From Prostheceraeus crozeri (Eukaryota > Platyhelminthes > Polycladida > Euryleptidae): a DNA stretch of 64,000 bases. Each line of letters opens with the position of its first letter. Position 1 is the first letter of the stretch. The stretch is taken from NCBI GenBank assembly GCA_907163375.1, contig CAJQUW010014423.1:186001-250000 (forward strand), in the 5' to 3' direction. Position numbers and translations under genes: made by a program. Shown piece by piece: positions 56,525 through 64,000 of the stretch. The notes beneath the pieces are model-generated. The model made no database searches. It was not told the origin of the DNA and saw only the letters and a program-made list of their open reading frames with translations.

Positions 56525-56694
56525 TTCTAAAAACTTAAATGCTTGAAATATCAAAATTGCGTGAAATAGTGTGGTTGTCATATCAAAATTCGTTGTTAGC
56601 ATGTTGATTTACATAGTTTTAGACTATCATATCAAAGATTCTCGAACTTTCATTTTTGACACACGAAATGCACCTTTTTGGCGGATTTCCCCAT

Positions 56695-57385
56695 TGGCAT
56701 GTTGTTCAATTGCATCTGAAGACGGACAAGTCGATGTTGATGCAAGGTTCTATTCATGTGACGAGCTGCATGATCGATGAAAGTTTGCTGAACAGATGGC
56801 TCCGACAAATGTCTCATAACAACACTTTTCAGTAAGAGATAGATGTCTCAATGGGATTGAGGAAAGGGGAATAACGCGGAAGACCCACTGGATGCTCATC
56901 TTTCAAAAATGGAGGGTTCCTATGTGCGGGTGCATTGTCATGGATGATGGTGACATTCTCATCATCTAGCAGACTGTTTACATCACTTAAAAAAAGTGCT
57001 TACTTTTTCTGTGTCATTCCACCTGTTACACAGCCGTAGTGTACAAGACCATAGTGTTGTGAAATGGCTAAACACACAGTAAGATTTTGTCCACGTTGAC
57101 CATTCACGATTCTAATAGCCCTTGTTCCACACAGTGATCGCCCCTGTGATCGAACCGCATATGTTGAACCCACATTCGTCCGTGTATATGATCTACACCA
57201 GCCTACATCATCCACCTTACGTATGATGCCCTCTCTTCCTTGAATTGGTTGATGTTCCAGTTATGTCGCATTACCGTCGTTGTGGAAACTTGAAGTAGTG
57301 GAAAAAGAAGCGCCAATCTCACCTTCATTTCTTCAAGAGTTGCGGTTGGCTTTTCCTCCTCATATCTAATAAGCTCATTGTGCAT
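56695..57385 (-). pseudogene. IS630/Tc1-like transposase remnant, copy B
   Basis: Same pieces as at 26441-27130: LEEMKVRLALLFPLLQ, SYTRTNVGSTYAVRSQG, stop after MTQKK, then HDNAPAHRNPP and YSPFLNPIETS. It shares that stop but has its own small deletion near 57243. Confidence 0.7.
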
Positions 57386-57510
57386 TAAATGACATTGAGC
57401 ATGTCATGGAAAATACCATAGCAATTCATGACACTGTACTGTAGTGTTTATCAAGTAAAATGTAAATGAGCATTTGAAAATCATGGATCAATGAAGTCAT
57501 AAGATAGAAC

Positions 57511-57683
57511 TGTATCAGCAGATATCATCACCAGAATCGACTTATGCATAATCTATGTCACAATGTTATTCTAACGTTCTATGTCATAGTTCACAATTTG
57601 AATTGTAGCTGTAGCCTACTTCAAGAGCTTGTTTTCATAACAATATTATAACTCAACAAACTCAGACGTTTTGCCTCGTTATA
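57511..57683 (+). repeat. Gypsy 5' LTR, copy B
   Basis: 173 bp, preceded by the same AAGATAGAAC as copy A, so it is the same insertion event copied with its flank. Confidence 0.88.
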
Positions 57684-57703
57684 TTGGTGAGCCCGAACAA
57701 ACA

Positions 57704-58243
57704 ATGGATGCCAGCTTTTCAACTGCCGCTTCGTGCAACTCAGTATCTGTCAAAATTCCAGCATTTACATGTATGATCAAAAATATCAGAGCATGGTTTA
57801 TACTTTGTGACGCTCAATTTTCAATCGCAAACATAACTTCACCTTTTACCAAGTCAAGCCATGTAATTGCTAATTTACCATCTGATGTCATATCAAGACT
57901 GTCCGCTTGGATTCTCAAACAAGCAGACCGCGGTAAAATTTATTACGATGATCTCCAACAACAACTTCTACAGATCTATGATTTAACTGGTATTGAGAGG
58001 TCGCATGCCTTACTTGAACTTCCAACATCGGGACTAGGTGACCGCAACCCTATTCAACTTGCAGAAGAGATGCGATTGCTTTCCTTAAAAGCTGATGGCT
58101 CTCAAGTCGATCTAATTGCCGAAATATTTATGCGAACAATTCCGAAGTCTGTAAGAGATCAAATGTATGTAATCTTACAACAGCCCAGTTCAACATACTG
58201 TATTAAGTTTGGAGATCTGTCAATGAAAATTGACATAACGTAG
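57704..58243 (+). pseudogene. gag: Gypsy gag fragment, copy B
   Basis: In frame from MDASFSTAAS through LLQIYDLTGIERSHALLEL to a stop at 58241-58243, without the 5-bp insertion of copy A. No pol follows; the duplicated segment ends here, so it is a truncated copy. Confidence 0.75.
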
Positions 58244-60445
58244 ACAAATTTATAGAAGCTTCTTTAGCATCATGGTATTTTGAATTCATTACTTGTGTAC
58301 CATAAGTCCACAATGTGTACTATAAGCAGCTATAGTAGCGATAAGAAATGTATGGTATCGCTCTCACCTGTAATGTAATTGAGAAGGGATTGAATATTCA
58401 GATATAAGCTTGTATGTCCAATCTCTCTCTCTCTCTCTCTCTCTCAAAATCTCAAAACGTTTATTGCCCAACTTGTGGGAACAAACAAGGTACATATGAA
58501 ATAACTATAGTAATGTCAATGTGAGTGGCAGAAAAATTAAAGATGACAATGGATGGAATGGGTGAAATGAAAGCTAAAAACACACACTTGCGGCCATGAT
58601 CGCCGTTGTATACCGTGAGTGAATTGGTGATTACGATGAAAGTCTGAAAAAGTCTTGAGATATGTACAGTCAAGAGTTATGCTATGAACGAGACAATGAA
58701 CGAATGAATGAATGAGTCATAACATCTCTCTCTCTCTCAACCTATATGGACTACGCATGTATGGCAGAGGGAGTGAGGGCCATAATTCAATAACGTATGC
58801 AAAATCGGCAATTATCAACCGAATTTGTATAATTCCAAGTAAGAAAACGCCATGGAAAATTTATGGTGACGCGCACTATAGCAACATAAAAAGCAAAGCT
58901 ATAGCGCTAGTGAACTGTCGGATCACATAAAAATTTGTGATATTATTGTAATACATGGAAGAGTTTAGTTTGGAATAGCTGACATTATTGATGATGCAGT
59001 TCATGTTTGGTGGAATTTTTTTTTATCCCGAGACAGACATTTCGAAACAGTAGGAGCTTCTCTATTACGGAAGTAAAACGCAAAAATCGTTATCAAACCA
59101 TTGACGGTTGCGGGGAGGTAGGGCCTATGGGTAGATGAAATTCAAATTCACGGGCATGCATCTTATGCGGATTGATGAAATCTTTCACGGGCGGCTGGAG
59201 TTACAAAAAGTGGTGCAAAGACTTTATTGCTTAATATGTTCAAAGGACATTTTCTGTCATATGTCCGGGCGAACTGGCATTCTGCAACCTTACAAGTTTA
59301 TCATGTTTCAGAACAATTTCAACATACTTTTGACTGTCAATGATTGTGAATATACTGAAGTATACAGTGACGTAGTAAACGCATGTGCATGATAGATAGT
59401 CGCATTGGATGAACTTTGTTAAAGGAGATAATTTTATACACTGTAGTTTTAAAATCATTATTTAATTCTGAAAATGTTTTATTGCTGAAATATATTGTAT
59501 CTATTTTTCTGAAAAGTGTTGGATCGATTTAGGTCGCAAATTTATAAATAGTGGGTGTTAATTGGGCTTTTTTTCTCATTATGAAATTTGACTGGTATAC
59601 ATTCTATTCGCTTAGAATATCAACGATAAGGCTTTTATCTAGAAATACTCAATATGCCTGATTCATATGCGTATGCTCTGGTTTTACGACTTCCCCGAAA
59701 CAAAAAATTACAAATCACCAGTATCTGGATTTAACATGATACATCGATGATATGTAACTCTTTTCGAGCAACTGTCATGAAATTTAATGACAATTACATA
59801 AATTTGAAAACTGAATTGTGTCAGTAGTAAACTAAATTCGAGAATCGATATTCAGATTGATCTTGTTTTGAGTGCAGAAGATAGCAATTCATCTAAAGGT
59901 TTAAATCAAACTGGATTTTAGAGTTGAACCACTGAACGGGAAGAATGCGAGATGTACGCTTTCAGCGGCGCAGATATCTCACCTTTGCGAATAAATCATT
60001 CATATCAGAGCAGATCCTGCAGATCCCAAAGATAAATAGCTTGAAGCCTTTGGAGAAAATAATTAAAAACCACAATTACGTCTGGTGGTGAATAACTCAA
60101 TTACTTGCTATAGCTTGCAATCATAGAAATAAACTGTTTATCTGAAGTTCGCCAGAATGGAAATTGACTCAAGGTCGCGGCACATCCGGGGGAACTAAGT
60201 TGGGGCATGAAGAACCAATTAAAAGCTTCGATTTACTCATGTGACTGATTCTAACCCAATGATACAGACGTTGGCAGGTGCATCTAAGTGAAAATGCGTG
60301 CGATTTATGTGCCGTTATTGTGCATTGCATGAAGCTCAATTTCCATTCTAGAGGTTTTATTGTTGTCAGTTTCTATACTTGCAATTTACCGATAATTCAT
60401 TTAAATGGAATTATAAAGTGACGATAACACAGTTCTGCTGGAGAA
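58244..60445. other. non-coding, no gene recognised
   Basis: Contains a TC microsatellite (about 58422-58444). No open frame with a recognisable domain was found. The last 6 bases before 60446 (GGAGAA) would be the target duplication of Polinton copy 2. Confidence 0.5.
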
Positions 60446-60456
60446 AGTAGTATATA

Positions 60457-60520
60457 GTGTGACATCCGGCGCGACGCTTCGCTTCGCTTTGCTTCTCTTC
60501 GCTTGCGCCGGATGTCACAC
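60457..60520. repeat. terminal hairpin of Polinton copy 2 (left end)
   Basis: A 16-bp perfect stem GTGTGACATCCGGCGC (60457-60472 with 60505-60520) and a 32-nt loop of GCTTCGC and GCTTTGC units. It is the reverse complement of the right end of copy 1, with two or three differences confined to the loop. Confidence 0.92.
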
Positions 60521-60829
60521 TTTTGCGGGTTTTTTCAAAAAATCAAAATTTCAAAAATTTAGGTAGACTTCAAATTTCACGTGGCCGAAGGCCGAAGGGG
60601 CGAAAATTTAGGTAGTGACAAATTTTCAAAAAAATCAAAATTTCAAAAATTTAGCCGGCCTCAAAATATCACGTAATCTCAAAATTTGAGAATTACAATT
60701 TTCACCCTTAAAATCATGACCGTTCCAGGACACCGAAAATCATAAAAGTTGAGAATTTCAAATTCATGAATTTTATCCATCTTTCAGGTTTTTAAAATAT
60801 ATCATGTGACTAAAAATATTTCTTTAAAA

Positions 60830-60960
60830 ATGGAAGAAACAAAAATGGAAGAAACCGCAAGAATATATCCTTCGTTATCTCAATTAAAAACAAGTGAAAT
60901 TGATCTCAATTATTATTAAGATTAGAGCATTATGATAAATTAAGAAGACGCAATTATTAC
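60830..60960 (+). pseudogene. remnant of the left membrane-protein gene
   Basis: ATG followed by codons matching the start of the 7889 gene (MEETKMEETARIYPSLSQ), then a frameshifted piece matching its LLLRLEHYNKLRK region. It is cut off after about 130 bp. Confidence 0.7.
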
Positions 60961-61690
60961 TTAGACATTCTTCGTTATTGTATTCTCAACATTATTTAAA
61001 GTACTAATTGTGTGAACTAGAAGATCATTGTAACTCATAAACTCAAAATTATTCAATGAACCCGTACACTGGCTGATAATTCAAGAGAGACAGAGATTGA
61101 AGAGAGAGAGAGAGATTGAAGAGCAGCTTTCCCCTAAAATTATGTTGAACAGCGCAATCATTTGTCATTTCAATTTACGCATCCGTAAAATTTTGACATT
61201 TCAATTTACGCGTGCGTAAAAGTTTTGACATTTCAATTTACCCCTACGTAAATTATTTTCAGAATGTTTTCAAAATCCATTTGTAAAGTCTGTTTTCAAA
61301 ATTCATTTAGCGTTTCTTCTCTTCTCTGTATTGATTAAAAGTACTTCCCATTGTGAAGACATGAATAGATTAAGCACATAAGAATGCATTGACAATAAAA
61401 GCAAATGACAATAAAATTCTTCTTGTGAACTCAGAACGCATAAACGCCGATATGCGGGTTAGTTGTTATGGAAATTTTAAACAATCATTTTAACGATGAA
61501 ACATATTTTACAAATGAAGTTCATGAAGAAAATGGAAATATATAAAACAATATAGATTAGAATAATTATAATATAATCATTTCAAAATCGAATAAGTAGT
61601 AAGGAAAGTCATCATTAGAGAACAGTTTTAAATCAATACCCCTTCCCTTCTGTCTTCTAGGGGTCCCTTGAGAAATTTTTTTATTATAAA
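60961..61690. other. non-coding spacer with tandem repeats
   Basis: Holds GA-rich simple sequence (about 61085-61125) and three copies of a roughly 34-bp unit of the type GACATTTCAATTTACGC…CGTAAAA (about 61164-61252). It replaces the structural genes, ATPase and polymerase expected here, so it marks an internal deletion. Confidence 0.55.
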
Positions 61691-62125
61691 ATGAGCAACA
61701 AAAAGGAGTTTTTGAAATTATATGGAACACAAACCACGACAAATTTCGACCTAAAGAAAATTGCTAATCAATTGGGAATAAAGAATTTTTATGTCCTAAT
61801 GAGAGACGAATTACAATTCCTAAAAAATAGGCCAACTGTAAATTTCATAACGAATCTTCACACTTCAGATGAAAAAGGAATACATTGGTCTGCAGGACAA
61901 AGAAATATAAACTGTTCTAATTATTATTTTGACTCATACGGACTTCCACCTACAAATGAAGTAAGAGAAATACTTGGCAATGGAATTTATAATACGTTTC
62001 AAATTCAAAAACCGGGAACTACTTATTGTGGTCAATTATGTCTTTATGTTTTATTGAAATTACAGGAAGGAGTACCATTTCTAGATATTATGTTTGAATT
62101 GAATAATAATAATAATGATAATTAA
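61691..62125 (+). CDS. adenain-like cysteine protease, intact
   Basis: 144 codons. The catalytic residues of the adenovirus-type maturation protease are all present: His65 in KGIHWSA, Asp81 in YYFDSYGLPP, Gln106 and Cys113 in QKPGTTYCGQLC. The Gln-Cys spacing of 7 matches the family. It is shorter than adenovirus proteases (about 200 residues) but similar to other Polinton proteases. The role would be cleavage of virion precursor proteins. The C-terminus is an Asn run encoded by an AAT microsatellite. It converges on the integrase gene: its stop (62123-62125) overlaps the integrase stop (62122-62124). Copy 1 has lost this gene. Confidence 0.9.
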   Translation: MSNKKEFLKLYGTQTTTNFDLKKIANQLGIKNFYVLMRDELQFLKNRPTVNFITNLHTSDEKGIHWSAGQRNINCSNYYFDSYGLPPTNEVREILGNGIYNTFQIQKPGTTYCGQLCLYVLLKLQEGVPFLDIMFELNNNNNDN

Positions 62126-63410
62126 AAATCAGTTCGTTGTAATTCATTTTGATAAAGACGGCCTCTGATATCCTCATTATCTAAATCTTTAATTTCATAA
62201 GTAATCGGATAAGTTTGATTTATTTTACAAACTTCAAATATTTCTTTAGTCCAATAGCCAACGAAGCCTTTTTCAAAATATTCTTATATTTAAATATTCT
62301 AACTCTATCTCCAATTTTAAATTTCGGCTTAAGTTTCTGCAAATTCGGATTACTCTCATTCGAATAATTATTCTCGAATATTTTCTTTCGTATTAAACCA
62401 GGGTCGTCAGAAGCATTCTTTGGTGTTTCTTCAATACCAGAATGAACTTTATTATTGTACTCTTCTACAATTCCTGGTAATATCTTCAACTATTTCTGAT
62501 TTCTTTGCTCAGTAAATTTCTTGAATAATTTATTTTTTAACGTCCGATTGAATCTTTCTATCACTACAGCCTTCCCTGCATTTTCAGTTGAATAAACAGT
62601 TTCAAATAGTGGCTGAACGTTTCGGTTATAAAATTCCGACCCTTTATCAACAAACAATTTTTTTGGCTTTCTATTACTTTCTTGAAAGATTTCTTCAAAC
62701 GCATATTTAACTGATAGACCACTATTATTTTTCAAAGGCTTTACCCAAGCGTATCGTGTATATAAATCTATAACGGTCAATGCGTATTTGTAGTCCCTTT
62801 CATTCGGCATATGAATAAGATAAGCACTCTAAATATCATCTTTATTAAATACTTTTACTTTCAATGAATATTTAGGCCTTCTGTATTCTTTATGAATTTC
62901 GGAGGCGTAGGTTCGAGCGTTGTTCTCAGACAGCTTTGCTGTCGTTTCATTTAAACCCTGACCGAATAATATTTTAGCTTGTAAAGCTTTCTTAACAAAC
63001 ATTCTTTCAATTCTTTCTCTAAATGTAGGATTTTGAATACTATCTAATTCTTGAATCATCTTCTTATCAGCTGCATGTCGAGAACTTAGATCATGATTTC
63101 GATAAGCTAAATCATGCCTGTAAGCTGCGGCATCTACTCTATTTATTGGTTCTTCACCTGGTTTCGGATTATTATTCTCATCTAGTCTTATATCTAATCG
63201 AGTTCCTGGACCAGTATATGAATGACCAGGAAGATGTTTTTCTGTCGAATATTTACTCCAAATAAAGCCAGGAAAGTTTTCTAATGTTTTTTGTATGTCA
63301 CCTCCAATATGCTGACAATTTGAGTTTTTATTTTTGTTTAATAGATAATTCAATAAATCTAAATTAGAAATTTTTAATTTAATTAAACTTTCGGAATTTG
63401 TAGAATTCAT
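62122..63410 (-). pseudogene. PLA2-integrase fusion of copy 2, broken
   Basis: Starts MNSTNSES at 63410. The PLA2-like domain is complete (YTGPGTRLD, RHDLAYRNHD, AADKKM). In the integrase the Trp before the first catalytic Asp is a stop (TAG, about 62826) and the Asp itself has become Tyr (SAYLIHM). The second Asp (VDKGSEFYN) and the Glu (VIERFNRTLK) remain. A further Trp-to-stop occurs at about 62487 and a frameshift near 62283 precedes the C-terminal SH3/chromo-like tail (KFKIGDRVRIFKYKN, then EEIFEVCK-like residues in another frame). It lacks the small insertions seen in copy 1, and so serves as a less altered reference for that region. Confidence 0.88.
62929..62943. repeat. mini-hairpin shared with copy 1
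   Basis: GACAGC-TTT-GCTGTC in the linker between PLA2 and integrase, at the same position as 18162-18176. Confidence 0.8.
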
Positions 63411-63458
63411 TTTAAAAGATTAAAAAAATTTAAAAGATAAAATAAATGTTTACCTTAT

Positions 63459-63471
63459 GGACCAAAGGTCC
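63459..63471. repeat. mini-hairpin before the PLA2-integrase start, copy 2
   Basis: GGACC-AAA-GGTCC, equivalent to 18748-18760 in copy 1, where a second hairpin has been added next to it. Confidence 0.8.
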
Positions 63472-63489
63472 TGAGGTTATTACCGAATC

Positions 63490-63962
63490 ATACTAGGACT
63501 TAGATATATTCCAGAACCATCTTTAGTTTCTTTAATTTCAATTAAATCATCAACATTGTGGAGAATATTTTTAAGAACTCGTTTTCCTTCATCAACTAAT
63601 TTTAATTTACTAATAAAATTATCTACTATTCCGTCACCCCTAGCAACTTTCTCTAACTCTCTATTATGTCGTTTTTGTTCTTCTAATGCTGCCTTCTCTG
63701 ATTTATTTTTATTTACTGCTTGGACAATACCAGCTGTCCCACCTGCAACACTTCCTGCGGCTGCTATGCCTCCTATTATTAGAGGAATTAATGGTAGAAT
63801 TCCGCCATTCTTTTTTTCTTGTAATTAAATATTCTCTATCATTGGTTTACTTATGTAATACTTTTTTTTATTAATCGTAATAGTTTTAGGGGTATTTTTG
63901 TCAACAATGTTACGTAATTTTAATTCAACAGTTTTATTATTATTACTTTTCGCTTGCGACAT
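63490..63962 (-). pseudogene. small hydrophobic virion protein, copy 2
   Basis: Counterpart of 18766-19247. It starts at 63962 (MSQAKSNN) and reads in one frame through KKYYISKPMIENI to a nonsense codon at about 63825 (Gln to TAA). It then continues with the Gly/Ala/Ile-rich segment and GSGIYLSPS. It shows that the copy 1 start belongs at 19247. Confidence 0.65.
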
Positions 63963-64000
63963 TTTTAATAAAAAAATGTTAAGTTACGAAAAAACTTAAT

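Larger units (their letters stand above)
50733..56692 (+). mobile_element. 5.96-kb DNA transposon, superfamily unassigned
   Basis: Inserted into duplicated segment B; copy A at about 26426-26434 shows the empty site. The ends are GGGGAAATC inverted repeats with a 4-bp ATTG duplication (50729-50732, 56693-56696). It carries a multi-exon transposase-like gene whose catalytic exons are missing, a LINE insertion, and a subterminal repeat TGTCATCAGACCGACGC (about 50989 once, 56462-56524 three times). A 4-bp duplication would fit Sola- or Academ-like elements but the family was not proved. Confidence 0.82.
56693..58235. repeat. duplicated segment, copy B, right part
   Basis: Matches about 26427-27978: transposase remnant, LTR and gag start, with a few substitutions and short indels. 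It ends inside gag at nearly the same base as copy A. Confidence 0.9.
60446..64000. mobile_element. Polinton element, copy 2 (left end; runs off the window)
   Basis: Starts AGTAGTATATAG, then a terminal hairpin, subterminal repeats, a remnant of the left membrane-protein gene, an intact adenain-like protease, a broken PLA2-integrase and the small virion protein. Sequence is very similar to copy 1. A large internal block (capsid, ATPase, polymerase) expected between 60960 and 61690 is missing. Confidence 0.9.

Overview
The window is AT-rich DNA from a metazoan nuclear genome. Its genes are spliced or transposon-derived, it carries many MITEs and fold-back repeats, and no bacterial operon or Shine-Dalgarno signal is seen. 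Frequent TAGGCCTA and TACATGTA motifs would suit a marine invertebrate such as an echinoderm, but this is weak evidence. Only one likely host gene was found: a single-exon type I membrane protein with leucine-rich-repeat-like features (48582-49889, minus). Nearly everything else recognisable is mobile DNA.

The main object is a Polinton/Maverick (adintovirus-like) endogenous viral element at about 6937-25305. On the plus strand it has a small membrane protein, a conserved structural protein, a penton-like minor capsid gene and a packaging ATPase. On the minus strand it has a protein-primed family B DNA polymerase, a clamp-like gene, a phospholipase A2-integrase fusion, a small virion protein, a double-jelly-roll capsid protein, a second small virion protein and a fibre-like coiled-coil protein. 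Most genes carry frameshifts or stops. A piggyBac element (21113-23621, TTAA duplication) sits inside one virion gene. The right end is an 11-bp tip followed by a 16-bp-stem hairpin. A second Polinton of the same family enters at 60446 and runs off the window. It keeps an intact adenain-like protease that copy 1 lacks, but its integrase has lost a catalytic aspartate.

Other elements are: a Crypton-like tyrosine recombinase fragment (25.4-25.9 kb); a Gypsy-type LTR retrotransposon with target duplication (27254-31833); a segment duplicated at 26.0-28.0 kb and 50.3/56.7-58.2 kb, the second copy split by a 5.96-kb DNA transposon of unassigned superfamily that itself contains a LINE fragment; a structurally complete Tc1 element (46655-48313); a P-element-like exon (34.65-34.89 kb); and several MITEs and fold-backs. 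The stretches 1-6.9, 31.8-46.6 and 58.2-60.4 kb are otherwise non-coding as far as can be seen.

The most unusual signal is a swarm of tiny DNA hairpins in the Polinton. They have 4-6-bp stems closed by C-G around a GAA, AAA or AGA triloop. Many lie inside coding genes as frame-preserving insertions, and the same GCGAAGC-type units fill the loop of the terminal hairpin.
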